DNA from: Shinella sp. CPCC 101442
GTDB taxonomy: Bacteria; Pseudomonadota; Alphaproteobacteria; Rhizobiales; Rhizobiaceae
DNA length: 64,000 nucleotides
Assembly: GCF_024704725.1 (NCBI RefSeq)
Contig: NZ_JALIQS010000002.1
Location: 744,001 to 808,000 of the forward strand
Reading direction: 5' to 3'
A program made the translations under genes and the position numbers. The notes beneath the pieces were generated by a model. It had not been told where the DNA came from. It saw only the letters and a list, made by a program, of their open reading frames with translations, and searched no databases. Positions 1 through 7,943 of this stretch are shown piece after piece; the first letter of the stretch is position 1; each line of letters starts with the position of its first letter.

Positions 1-99
1 GAAAACCTGTTCGGCGGTCGGGCTGCGGAGCCTGTTCTGGCTGCATATGAAGAGAACGTTTTTCACGATAGCGCTTTTCCGAAATCCAAGCGTGCGTGA
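1..99 (+). CDS. C-terminal end of an unidentified protein (partial)
   Basis: The frame is open from the first base of the window to a TGA at 97-99 and gives 32 residues beginning ENLFGGRAAEPV and ending FPKSKRA. The third-position GC preference in the first half resembles the other genes here, which is why I take it as the tail of a real gene that starts to the left of the window. I do not recognise the family from so short a piece. It could also be a chance open frame. Confidence 0.4.
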   Translation, partial: ENLFGGRAAEPVLAAYEENVFHDSAFPKSKRA

Positions 100-144
100 T
101 AGCAGCGGGACGAGAGTGCGTCGACAAAGACGCACATGTTCCAC

Positions 145-175
145 TCAAAAAACAAAACCCGCCTTGCGGCGGGTT
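145..175 (-). terminator. Rho-independent terminator for the DUF1127 gene
   Basis: A perfect 8-bp stem (AACCCGCC at 156-163 and GGCGGGTT at 168-175, loop ttgc) is followed on the minus strand by a T-rich run (TTTTGTTTTTTG). It lies about 120 bases downstream of the minus-strand DUF1127 gene. A second hairpin with a 9-bp stem (181-189 with 199-207) sits just before it, in what would be the 3' untranslated region of the same transcript. Confidence 0.7.
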
Positions 176-295
176 GCTTGGTCGGGATCTGGGAGGAGGA
201 TCCCGACGGGTATCAGGGATGACCGGGCTGGCGCTGCCGCATCGGGCGCGCCGATGTCATCCCTCGTAGCGCGGGGCGCTTGCCCCGGAGCCGTA

Positions 296-445
296 TCAGC
301 CGAAAACGACCATGCCCTTGACGGCAGCCTGGATGTTCGAGCGGGAGATGCCGAGGTCCTGCAGGGCGCGGTCATCGAGGGCGCCGAGTTCACGGACGGC
401 GCGGCGTTCAGCGGCATTCTTCTTGAGCTTTGCGAAGATGTTCAT
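296..445 (-). CDS. DUF1127 domain mini-protein
   Basis: A 49-residue protein too short for a standard ORF search. It begins MNIFAKLKKN and carries the DUF1127 core of an N-terminal basic helix followed by RELGALDDRALQDLGISRS. Arg-rich DUF1127 proteins are common in rhizobia, where some have been tied to phosphate, RNA metabolism or stress phenotypes; the precise role of this one is unknown. The start is supported by an AAAGGA ribosome-binding site about 8 bases before the ATG. A strong terminator follows, so it is probably a monocistronic transcript. Cytoplasmic, no signal peptide. Confidence 0.85.
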   Translation of the reverse strand: MNIFAKLKKNAAERRAVRELGALDDRALQDLGISRSNIQAAVKGMVVFG

Positions 446-607
446 GGGTCAGGTCCTTTGGATTTGCTTGGTGTGTTTCTCTTGCGTTGATCAATAGATA
501 GTCGACCCCTTGCTCAAAGAAAATGCATATGCTTACACCGCAGGCATGCGGCTTTTGCATAGCACCAAAACCAGACCATTTTCGCGCGATAGTGGCTGCC
601 TGCCAGA

Positions 608-845
608 CTATTCCAGGTCGTCCTGCACGAAGACGTCGGTGACGTGGATATCCGTCGTCTCCAGCCGTCCCGGACCGAGATTGACGAATTTGTGCGGCAT
701 TGGCCGGTCCGGACACAACCGGCCGCCACGGCCACCAGCCTGTGTCACCCACGATGAATGGCGCTCACCCTGCCGGACAATAGAGACCCATCATAGGGAT
801 GGCGATGCAGCGGCGGCCCTCCCACTTTGCGGTCGAGGCGACCGA
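608..845 (-). pseudogene. Decayed cupin-domain protein
   Basis: Three minus-strand frames each carry one piece of a small cupin. The first piece has the metal-binding cupin motif GGPPLHRHPYD followed by a strand reading LLSGRVSAI and then a stop. The second piece reads GDTGWW...VVSGPANA. The third reads PHKFVNLGPGRLETTDIH and ends VFVQDDLE at a TAG (608-610). Read in this order they match the usual order of a single-domain cupin (motif 1, GD turn, PHKF motif 2, C-terminal strand), so the gene seems broken by at least two frameshifts. No start codon is evident, because the upstream sequence runs into the 3' end of the CPT-like gene. Confidence 0.55.
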
Positions 846-856
846 CGTCTGGCGTG

Positions 857-1381
857 TCACGCTTCAAGCGGCCGGCGGGTTCGATTGCGCCACGCCGTCA
901 CAATCCTTTCGACAGTGACATCTTCCGGCTCGCTGGTATCCACCGTCAGGTCGTAGGTGCAATAGTCATGGGTCTTCAGGTGAAAGACCGCCTCGCCGAC
1001 CCTTCGATCGCTGCGTTGCAGTTCTCTCCGCTCCAGTTCCGCGACCGGCGCATGCACCCCTACCCAGAACACATCCAGCGGTGCCAGCAAGCGGTGCAGG
1101 CTTTCAGCCCAGCTCTCTTCCTCCACGATATGTTCGACGAGCAGGTCATTGCCAGCTTCGGCAAAAGATAAGATGGAGCGGTGAAATCCATCGAAAAACC
1201 GGGCACGCTCAAAACCATGCCGACGTGCATCACGCTTGATCGTGCGAAATCCCGCATCGGCCAGCTGGTCGGACGCATAATAGCAGAACGGCTCGGGCAG
1301 CGCCGTCCGCAGCGCCTTTGCCAATGTCGATTTCCCTGAACTGGATGTGCCATTCAGCAGGATGATCCGACCAGCTTCCAT
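857..1381 (-). CDS. Chloramphenicol phosphotransferase-like P-loop kinase
   Basis: A 174-residue P-loop kinase. The Walker A motif NGTSSSGKST lies near residues 10-19, and the spacing and length fit the chloramphenicol 3-O-phosphotransferase-like (CPT) family. The conserved acidic region around FDGFHRSI and the segment DVFWVGVHAP followed by an Arg-rich lid also fit. In Streptomyces venezuelae CPT phosphorylates chloramphenicol, but most family members in proteobacteria have unknown substrates, so a resistance role is not implied. The start was chosen because the P-loop follows directly. It is followed downstream on the same strand by the remains of a cupin gene. Confidence 0.75.
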   Translation of the reverse strand: MEAGRIILLNGTSSSGKSTLAKALRTALPEPFCYYASDQLADAGFRTIKRDARRHGFERARFFDGFHRSILSFAEAGNDLLVEHIVEEESWAESLHRLLAPLDVFWVGVHAPVAELERRELQRSDRRVGEAVFHLKTHDYCTYDLTVDTSEPEDVTVERIVTAWRNRTRRPLEA

Positions 1382-1622
1382 ACAAATTCTCTCGTGCTTC
1401 TACCGCCGACACAGCGAAGATTTTTACAGGATACTTCCCCGTCAGGCCACCGTCACCCCAATCTCAGGCCGCCGACCGAAATGCGGCGGTATCCGCAGGC
1501 ATGACCGCATCTGGCGCAAAGCAACGACCCGTCCGCCTCCACCATCCCATTTGACGCCATCGCGCCTCTCGGAATACTCTCATGCAAAGATGCGCTTTTG
1601 GGCGAACCGGGCGGAGGAATGG

Positions 1623-2216
1623 ATGACACGGTCGGTTTTTCGGTTTCTGTCCCGGCAGCCCGACACTGTGGAACTCGTCAGCGACCGGCATCTGCTTCGC
1701 CTTCCGCGCTTCCACGACTACAGGCAATGGTATCAGCTCCGCTCCGAAAGCCGGCGGTTCCTCGAACCCTGGGAGCCGACCTGGCGCAGCGACGAGTTGA
1801 CGGAAAGTTCCTTCCGGGCGCGCGTTCTCAGAAATGAACAGGAATTTTCATCCGGCCAGGCCGTGCCGCTGCTCGTCTTCGAACGGGCCGAAAAGACGCT
1901 GCTCGGCGGTCTCACCGTCGGCTATATCAGGCGCGGCGCGGCGCAATGCTGCATGATCGGCTACTGGATGGGCGAACGTCATGCCGGCCACGGGCACATG
2001 TTCGGCGCCCTGAAACTGGCCATACCCTATATCTTTTCGAGCCTTCAGTTGCACCGTATCGAGGCAGCCTGTATTCCAGACAACACAAGAAGCATCCGTC
2101 TCCTTGAAAAGGCCGGCTTTCGGCAGGAAGGCTACCTTCGGGAGTATCTGAAGATAAACGGGGAGTGGCGCGACCACGTGATGTTTTCGCTTCTGGCAGC
2201 CGACAGGCCGTCGTGA
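1623..2216 (+). CDS. GNAT family N-acetyltransferase, RimJ/RimL-like
   Basis: A 197-residue acetyltransferase that resembles RimJ-type enzymes, which acetylate ribosomal protein or other N-termini. Visible features are the RLPRFHDYRQW segment near the N terminus, the acetyl-CoA-binding region with IGYWMGERHAGHGHM, and the C-terminal HRIEAACIPDNTRSIRLLEKAGF signature typical of the RimJ group. The reading frame is open far upstream, but I start at the ATG at 1623 because GGAGGA lies four bases before it; another ATG lies at 1590. The 240 bases upstream show no other gene. Substrate unknown. Confidence 0.85.
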   Translation: MTRSVFRFLSRQPDTVELVSDRHLLRLPRFHDYRQWYQLRSESRRFLEPWEPTWRSDELTESSFRARVLRNEQEFSSGQAVPLLVFERAEKTLLGGLTVGYIRRGAAQCCMIGYWMGERHAGHGHMFGALKLAIPYIFSSLQLHRIEAACIPDNTRSIRLLEKAGFRQEGYLREYLKINGEWRDHVMFSLLAADRPS

Positions 2217-2300
2217 GCAAATCCAGCGAAACACCGAGACGACAGCTGGAACATCCGGGCGCGACAGGACTGGGCAGTACCTAAGGACAATGCGCTTTCA

Positions 2301-5213
2301 ATGACGTCTTCATTCGTGCCGCAAACGCTGCGTGCCAGCCGGTTGCTCGCCCTCATCCTCCTGACAACGATGCTCCTTGTCGGCATGCTGACGGGCCGCG
2401 CGCTGGCCGTCGAGCCCGTCAAGATTTCCCGTGACGACACGGCGCTGGACCTCACGGCCACCACCGAGATCTATACGGGCCGCGGCGAGGCCTTCCAGGT
2501 GTCCACCGCGCCCGGCACGGACGGTATCGTGCGCCGCATCGAGGTGCGCGCCACCTCGGAGGACCACCAGGGCGACTGGGCCGTCTTCGCGCTCGCCAAT
2601 GTCTCGGAAGAGCAGATCGACCGCCTGATCGTCGCACCCCACTTCCGCCTCGTGCAGTCGAAACTGTTCTGGCCGGACCTCGGCGCCAAGCGCATCATCT
2701 CGATCACGCCGAGCGAAGGTTTTGCGCTCGACCGTCAGCAGAGCGAGGAGGCGGACGTCTTCCGCATCACGCTCAACCCCGGCACGGTCGTCACCTTCGT
2801 TGCGGAACTCGCCACCCCCGACCTGCCGCAGATCTATCTCTGGGAGCCCGACGCCTACAAGGATACGGTCAACGCCTTCACGCTCTACCGTGGCATCGTG
2901 CTCGGCATTGCGGGCCTGCTCGCGGTGTTTCTCACCATCCTTTTCGTGGTGAAGGGCACCTCCATGCTGCCGGCGACGGCGGCGCTCGCCTGGGCCGTAC
3001 TCGGCTATATCTGCGTGGATTTCGGCTTCCTGTCGAAACTCATCAGCATCACGGCCGGGGATGAACGAATATGGCGCGCCGGGACGGAGGTGTTCCTGGC
3101 GGCGGGCCTCGTGGTCTTCCTCTTCACCTATCTCAACCTCAATCGCTGGCACGCGCATCTTTCCTATGCGACGCTCGCCTGGATTCTGGGCCTCGGCCTG
3201 CTTTTCGGCGTGGCGATCTACGATCCGCCGATCGCCGCCGGCATTGCCCGCCTGTCCTTTGCCCTGACCGGCACGGTCGGCATCGTGCTCATCGCCTATC
3301 TCGGCTTCAACCGCTACGACCGCGCCATCCTTCTCGTGCCCGCCTGGGCGCTGACCCTCGTCTGGCTATTCGGCGCCTGGCTGACGGTGACGGGTCAGCT
3401 CAACAACGATATCATCCAGCCCGCCCTTGGCGGCGGCCTCGTGCTGATCGTGCTGCTCATCGGCTTCACGGTGATGCAGCACGCCTTTGCCGGCGGCGCC
3501 TACAGCCAGGGCCTGTTCTCCGATCTCGAACGCCAGTCGCTGGCCCTGACAGGCTCGGGCGATACTGTCTGGGACTGGGACGTGGCGCGCGACCGGGTCG
3601 TCACCATTCCCGACATTTCCATCCAGCTCGGCCTCGCGCCCGGCGTCATGCACGGGCCGGCGCGCAACTGGCTGCCGCGCCTGCATCCCGATGATCGCGA
3701 TCGGTTCCGCGCCACGCTCGACGTGCTGCTCGAACACCGCAAGGGCCGGCTCAACCATCAGTTCCGCGTGCGCGCCGAGGATGGCCACTATCATTGGCTC
3801 TCCATCCGCGCCCGCCCCGTGCTGGGCGCCAACGGCGAAATCATCCGCTGCGTCGGCACGATCATCGACATCACCGAGCAGCGCAATTCCGTCGACCGGC
3901 TGCTGCAGGATGCCCTGCACGACAACCTCACCGGCCTGCCGAACCGCCAGGTCTTCCTCGACCGGCTCCAGTCGATCCTGTCGCTGACAGGCAGTTCCGA
4001 CAATGTGCGCCCGACGGTGCTGACCATCGATATCGACCGCTACAAGCAGGTCAACGATGCGCTCGGCATCGCCGCCGGCGACAATATCCTGATCGCGCTC
4101 ACCCGCCGCCTGCGCCGCCTGCTGAAGCCGCAGGACACCTTGGCGCGTCTCTCCGGCGACCAGTTCGGCCTGATCCTGATGTCCGAGCGCGACCCGGCCA
4201 AGGTCGCCGATTTTGCCGATGCCGTCAGCAAGGCGATCATGGTGCCGATCAATTTCGGCGGTCGCGAGATCATTCTCACCGCCTCCATCGGCCTGGTTTC
4301 CTGGGTCGATCAGCAGGAGGACGCTCCGGGCCTGTTGAACGACGCGGAACTGGCCATGTACCGGGCGAAAAAGGCCGGCGGCAACCGCGTCGAACCGTTC
4401 CGTCCCGCCTTCCGCACCTTCGGCGCCGATCGCCTGCAGATCGAGACGGACCTGCGCCGCGCCATCGAACGCAAGGAACTGTCACTCGTCTATCAGCCGA
4501 TCGTGCGTCTCAAGGATGCTGAGATCGCCGGCTTCGAGGCGCTGATGCGCTGGGATCATCCCAAGCGCGGCAACATTTCCCCCGCCGAGTTCATTCCGAT
4601 CGCCGAAGCCTCCGATCTCATCAACCAGCTCGGCCTCTTCGCCTTCGACAAGGCGGCGAGCGACCTGATGGATTGGCAGCTGCAAACCGGCGACCTGCCG
4701 ATCTTCGTCTCGGTCAATCTTTCGAGCGCCCAGCTGCTCAACAACGAGCTTTACAACGATGTGCGCGCCGCCCTCGCCAAGACGCGGTGCGCGCCTGAGA
4801 AGCTGAAGCTGGAACTCACCGAATCCATCGTCATGGAGAACCCCGAACAGGCCCGCCTCATCCTCGCCAAACTGAAGGATATCGGGCTCGGCCTCGCGCT
4901 CGACGATTTCGGCACGGGCCACTCCTCACTCGCCTATCTCACCCGCTTCCCCTTCGATACGATCAAGATCGACAAGGCGCTGGTGCGCGACGGTTCGGAC
5001 AAGCGCACGGTGCTGCTCCGCTCGGTCATTTCCATGGCGCGGGAACTGGAGATGCAGGTGGTGGCCGAGGGCATCGAGTCCGAGGAAGATGCAATCGAAC
5101 TCGGCAACATGGGTTGCGAGTTCGGCCAGAGCTACCTCTTCGGCCCGCCGATCGGCTACGATTCGGTACAGCGGCTCTTGAAGGAGCGGTTTCCGCTGAT
5201 GAAACGGGCGTAA
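2301..5213 (+). CDS. Membrane 7TM-PAS-GGDEF-EAL cyclic-di-GMP protein with a degenerate GGDEF
   Basis: A 970-residue inner-membrane signalling protein. Order: signal peptide (1-37), a periplasmic beta domain (about 45-190), about seven hydrophobic helices (195-400, 7TMR-DISM-like), a PAS/PAC domain (410-535, ending IIDITEQR), a GGDEF domain (540-700) and an EAL domain (715-965). The cyclase motif reads SGDQF at 618-622 instead of GGDEF, so diguanylate cyclase activity is doubtful. The EAL motif at 746-748 (EALMRW) and DDFGTG near 868 are intact, so the protein is most likely a c-di-GMP phosphodiesterase with a sensory or GTP-binding GGDEF domain. Monocistronic, convergent with the next gene. 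Confidence 0.9.
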   Translation: MTSSFVPQTLRASRLLALILLTTMLLVGMLTGRALAVEPVKISRDDTALDLTATTEIYTGRGEAFQVSTAPGTDGIVRRIEVRATSEDHQGDWAVFALANVSEEQIDRLIVAPHFRLVQSKLFWPDLGAKRIISITPSEGFALDRQQSEEADVFRITLNPGTVVTFVAELATPDLPQIYLWEPDAYKDTVNAFTLYRGIVLGIAGLLAVFLTILFVVKGTSMLPATAALAWAVLGYICVDFGFLSKLISITAGDERIWRAGTEVFLAAGLVVFLFTYLNLNRWHAHLSYATLAWILGLGLLFGVAIYDPPIAAGIARLSFALTGTVGIVLIAYLGFNRYDRAILLVPAWALTLVWLFGAWLTVTGQLNNDIIQPALGGGLVLIVLLIGFTVMQHAFAGGAYSQGLFSDLERQSLALTGSGDTVWDWDVARDRVVTIPDISIQLGLAPGVMHGPARNWLPRLHPDDRDRFRATLDVLLEHRKGRLNHQFRVRAEDGHYHWLSIRARPVLGANGEIIRCVGTIIDITEQRNSVDRLLQDALHDNLTGLPNRQVFLDRLQSILSLTGSSDNVRPTVLTIDIDRYKQVNDALGIAAGDNILIALTRRLRRLLKPQDTLARLSGDQFGLILMSERDPAKVADFADAVSKAIMVPINFGGREIILTASIGLVSWVDQQEDAPGLLNDAELAMYRAKKAGGNRVEPFRPAFRTFGADRLQIETDLRRAIERKELSLVYQPIVRLKDAEIAGFEALMRWDHPKRGNISPAEFIPIAEASDLINQLGLFAFDKAASDLMDWQLQTGDLPIFVSVNLSSAQLLNNELYNDVRAALAKTRCAPEKLKLELTESIVMENPEQARLILAKLKDIGLGLALDDFGTGHSSLAYLTRFPFDTIKIDKALVRDGSDKRTVLLRSVISMARELEMQVVAEGIESEEDAIELGNMGCEFGQSYLFGPPIGYDSVQRLLKERFPLMKRA

Positions 5214-5241
5214 CGCCTCTCACCAACGGGGAGCGGCGTTA
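5211..5241. terminator. Hairpin shared by two convergent genes
   Basis: TAACGCC (5211-5217) pairs perfectly with GGCGTTA (5235-5241). Each arm carries the stop codon of one of the two convergent genes. There is no long T run on either side, so it may act as a weak bidirectional terminator or 3'-end protector. Confidence 0.35.
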
Positions 5242-5568
5242 ACGCGAGATATTGTCTGCCTTGGCTTCCGGCTTCGCAACGTTCTGCCAGTCCTGGCCCG
5301 ATAGCACGAGACAGCTGACGCCTGCCACGTTCGTCACCACGATAGTCCAGGTGCCCTGTTCCGAGACGTAGATTTCGGCCACGGTCTGCGGGTTGACGAG
5401 ACCGACGGCCGAGAGATGCTCGGCGTGCAGGGTATTCAGGAAACGCGTGACGGCATCGCGACTGGCGCAATTGTGCTGCGTTTGAGCGAGAACCGTTTCG
5501 GGATAGGCCGTCATCGCTGCCGCCAACATGACGGCAGTCACAAGGCTAAGAGTCACACAGCGTAACAT
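5239..5568 (-). CDS. Secreted small protein of unknown function
   Basis: A 109-residue protein with a clear Sec signal peptide (MLRCVTLSLVTAVMLAAAMT, cleavage likely after VLAQ). The mature part has two cysteines (NCAS and VSCLVL) and alternates short helices and strands. The frame is open upstream, but the ATG at 5568 directly precedes the signal peptide and has AGGTGG before it. Similar short periplasmic proteins with a terminal VLSGQDWQ-like segment are common in rhizobia; no function is known to me. Convergent with the EAL-domain gene. Confidence 0.7.
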   Translation of the reverse strand: MLRCVTLSLVTAVMLAAAMTAYPETVLAQTQHNCASRDAVTRFLNTLHAEHLSAVGLVNPQTVAEIYVSEQGTWTIVVTNVAGVSCLVLSGQDWQNVAKPEAKADNISR

Positions 5569-5711
5569 GACGCACCACCTTTCGCCGGGTAAACCCGGCA
5601 GAAGAGATGCCTTCCGCTGGCCTTCTGCCGGTATCCGGCATGTCATGGCGCTCGCGGGCGAGATGCGGGCGAAGAACGCCACGCCCCATTATACAGCAGT
5701 GCGCGACGCGC

Positions 5712-6764
5712 TCAAAGATGAATCAACCGATTGATGAAACTGAGCTTCTCCACCACCGCAGGCGGCAGCACGAACGGGTAGCTGTCGGGCTGGCCCATGG
5801 AGCGCTGGATGGCATTCAGCGCGACGGAGAGCGGAATCCAGGCTTCGACGAGGCGGCCGGCATCGGGCGCGCGATAGGGATCGAAGGTCACTTCGGCTTC
5901 CAGCTCCTCGTGACCCTTCGGATCCGTGTTGAGGCCGAAGGCGCGGGCGGTTTCAAGGGTATCGGCGATATGGAAGAAATGCGCCCAGCACTCGGCGAAA
6001 TCCTCCGCCGGATGGGCGCTCGCATAGGTGCTGATGAAATTCAACGACCAGTCGGCGGGCGGGCCTTGCTCATAGTTGCGCTGGAGGGCGGTGGCATAGT
6101 CCGCGCGCTCGTCGCCGAAGAGGCGGCGCGCCTCCTCGAGCGTCGCGTCGTCGCGAACCAGTTGCGACCAGTAGAAATGGCCGATCTCATGACGGAAGTG
6201 GCCAAGCAGCGAGCGGTAGGGTTCCCCCATCGAGACGCGCACGCTCTCGCGTACCTCGTCGTCGGCTTCGGCGGCGCGCAGGCTGATAAGGCCTGCTTCG
6301 TGGCCGGTCATCGCGGCATTGACGACATTGCCGTTGGCATCCAGTTCGTCCGCCAGGAAATCGAAGACGAGACCGCCATCGGGGTCCTCCTCGCGGGTAG
6401 GATGCGGTAGGCGCCAGCGCAGGATGGAGTAGAACAGATGGCGCTGCGCCAGCCCGATGCGCCGCCAACGCTCCAGCCCATGTGGATCCGTCGTCGGCAC
6501 GATGCGGTTGTGCCGGCAGGCGGGGCAGAAGGCGTGCGGGCTGTCTGCGGGCAGCAGCCAATTGCAGACGTCCAGCGCCGCATTGTCGCAATACCGGTAG
6601 AGGCCTTCATTCGGTGCGATTTTCCAAAACCCCTCGCCTTCCGGCACCAGCGCGTGCAGCGTCACGTCCTCTGCGAGGAAACCGAGCGAGGAGCCGCAGC
6701 GCATGCACAGGCTGTTGTCGAAATGGATGGTCTGTCCGCAGGTGTTGCAGGTGAACAGTTTCAT
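5712..6764 (-). CDS. Zinc-ribbon protein with metallopeptidase-like domain
   Basis: A 350-residue cytoplasmic protein. An N-terminal zinc ribbon is formed by CNTCG and CMRCG (residues 5-25), and a further CPAC pair lies near residue 85. The central and C-terminal part carries HEIGHFYW near residue 190, an HExxH-type zinc site, and matches the family of putative zinc-binding metallopeptidases found in many proteobacteria. A later conserved segment ends in DFAECWAHFFHI, which probably supplies the third zinc ligand. No peptidase activity has been shown for the family, to my knowledge. The start is fixed by MKLFTCNTCG at the head of the ribbon. Confidence 0.8.
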   Translation of the reverse strand: MKLFTCNTCGQTIHFDNSLCMRCGSSLGFLAEDVTLHALVPEGEGFWKIAPNEGLYRYCDNAALDVCNWLLPADSPHAFCPACRHNRIVPTTDPHGLERWRRIGLAQRHLFYSILRWRLPHPTREEDPDGGLVFDFLADELDANGNVVNAAMTGHEAGLISLRAAEADDEVRESVRVSMGEPYRSLLGHFRHEIGHFYWSQLVRDDATLEEARRLFGDERADYATALQRNYEQGPPADWSLNFISTYASAHPAEDFAECWAHFFHIADTLETARAFGLNTDPKGHEELEAEVTFDPYRAPDAGRLVEAWIPLSVALNAIQRSMGQPDSYPFVLPPAVVEKLSFINRLIHL

Positions 6765-6795
6765 GGCGTCCCCATTCGGGCAGGATCACCCGTGC

Positions 6796-6831
6796 AAAAT
6801 ACCCGCACCGTCCGAAGACGATACGGGTATT
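6796..6831 (-). terminator. Likely terminator of the csbD transcript
   Basis: AATACCCG (6798-6805) pairs with CGGGTATT (6824-6831), giving an 8-bp stem with an 18-base loop. On the minus strand the right arm is followed by TTTT, and the hairpin lies about 50 bases downstream of csbD and before the peptidase-like gene. Confidence 0.5.
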
Positions 6832-6878
6832 GTTCAATCGCTGTCGCAGGCGGCGCGGGCGAGGCCCGCCGTCAGCCG

Positions 6879-7073
6879 TCAAAGACGGTCGATCGCGCCC
6901 TTGACGGCATCCTTGGCCTTACCGACAGCCTTCTGGGTCTTGCCCTTGGCTTCCTGGCCAGCGCCTTCGGCGCGCAGCTTGGGATTGTCCGTCGCTTTGC
7001 CGGCGGCCTGCTTGGCCTTGCCGGCGAGTTCGTTCGCGGTGCCCTTGATCTTGTCGCTCGTGCTACCCACCAT
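6879..7073 (-). CDS. CsbD family stress protein
   Basis: A 64-residue hydrophilic, Lys/Ala-rich protein. It begins [15 protein letters not shown] and contains the CsbD repeats [15 protein letters not shown] and [17 protein letters not shown]. CsbD proteins are small stress-induced proteins whose biochemical role is unknown. An AGGAG ribosome-binding site lies four bases upstream of the ATG, which decides the start; the upstream open frame is not conserved. An EcfG-type promoter stands 44 bases upstream, so the gene is very likely part of the general stress response. Confidence 0.9.
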   Translation of the reverse strand: MVGSTSDKIKGTANELAGKAKQAAGKATDNPKLRAEGAGQEAKGKTQKAVGKAKDAVKGAIDRL

Positions 7074-7116
7074 CGTACTCCTGTTGTGTCCTCGCGTGCT
7101 CTTCACGCGGCGACAC

Positions 7117-7141
7117 AACGGCGCAGAACCGTACAAGTTCC
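7117..7141 (-). promoter_or_regulatory. EcfG-type general stress promoter for csbD
   Basis: On the minus strand GGAAC (7141-7137) is separated by 16 bases from CGTT (7120-7117). This matches the consensus of the alphaproteobacterial general stress sigma factor EcfG/RpoE2 (GGAAC-N16/17-CGTT). Transcription would start near 7110, leaving a leader of about 36 bases with an AGGAG site. A dyad (TTGTGTC 7084-7090 with GACACAA 7112-7118; inner GCGTG with CACGC) overlaps the -10 element and leader. Confidence 0.8.
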
Positions 7142-7164
7142 GAAGAAATGGAAACCTGTCGACG

Positions 7165-7770
7165 TCAGGCGTGGCCGGCTTCGGTGGACAGCATGGCGGG
7201 TGTGATGCCCATGAGCCCGAGCGCACGCTCGTACTTGCTGTCGAGATTGGTGTCGAAAATCAGCTCTTCCTGCGCGGGGCAACTCAGCCAGCCATTGTTG
7301 CCGATCTCGTTTTCGACCTGCCCGGCGCCCCAGCCGGCATAACCGAGCATCATCAGGCCGCGCTGCGGCCCGCGCCCGCGTGAAATGGCGCGCACGATGT
7401 CGAGCGTCGCGGTCATGCAGATGTCGTCGCTGACGGGGATGGAGGATTCCGACAGATAGTCGTCCGAATGCAAGACGAAACCGCGACCGCTTTCCACGGG
7501 GCCGCCGCAGCGGATGGGAAAGTCTAACGTGGAGCCCGGCAGGCGGATCACCTCGTCCTCGCCGACAAGATCGAGATGCAGCAGCACTTCTGAAAAGCTC
7601 AATTGCTGCGGCCGGTTGATCACGAACCCCATCGCGCCGTCAGCGGAATGGGCACAGATATAGACGACCGTTCGGGCGAAATTGGCATCGGCCATCCCCG
7701 GCATGGCGATCAGGAACTGACCGTCAAGGAAGCCACGTTCTCGTTTGTTTTTCAGAACCGAGATAGCCAT
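7165..7770 (-). CDS. YqgE/AlgH family protein
   Basis: A 201-residue protein of the YqgE/AlgH family (UPF0301). Recognisable segments are [19 protein letters not shown] near residue 20, [10 protein letters not shown] near 46, the GGPV motif after FPIRCG, FVLHSD, and the late [13 protein letters not shown] motif. The family forms a compact cytoplasmic fold and its role is poorly defined; in Pseudomonas AlgH was linked to alginate regulation, with no direct evidence here. It lies alone on the minus strand upstream of csbD, and diverges from the DsbD-like gene. Confidence 0.92.
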   Translation of the reverse strand: MAISVLKNKRERGFLDGQFLIAMPGMADANFARTVVYICAHSADGAMGFVINRPQQLSFSEVLLHLDLVGEDEVIRLPGSTLDFPIRCGGPVESGRGFVLHSDDYLSESSIPVSDDICMTATLDIVRAISRGRGPQRGLMMLGYAGWGAGQVENEIGNNGWLSCPAQEELIFDTNLDSKYERALGLMGITPAMLSTEAGHA

Positions 7771-7943
7771 GATGCGGGTAGCCTACCAATTCGCCGCCAA
7801 ATGAAAAGCTTTCTTTTGGCCGGCGCGGCATGCCAGCCCTCACAGACACGCTATGGATCGTTCACGCCCGATCAAGCATTTATGATGACCGCCCAGGCGT
7901 TTGTCACTGGAAAGCGGCCCCGCGCGGCGCTAGATGTTTGGGT

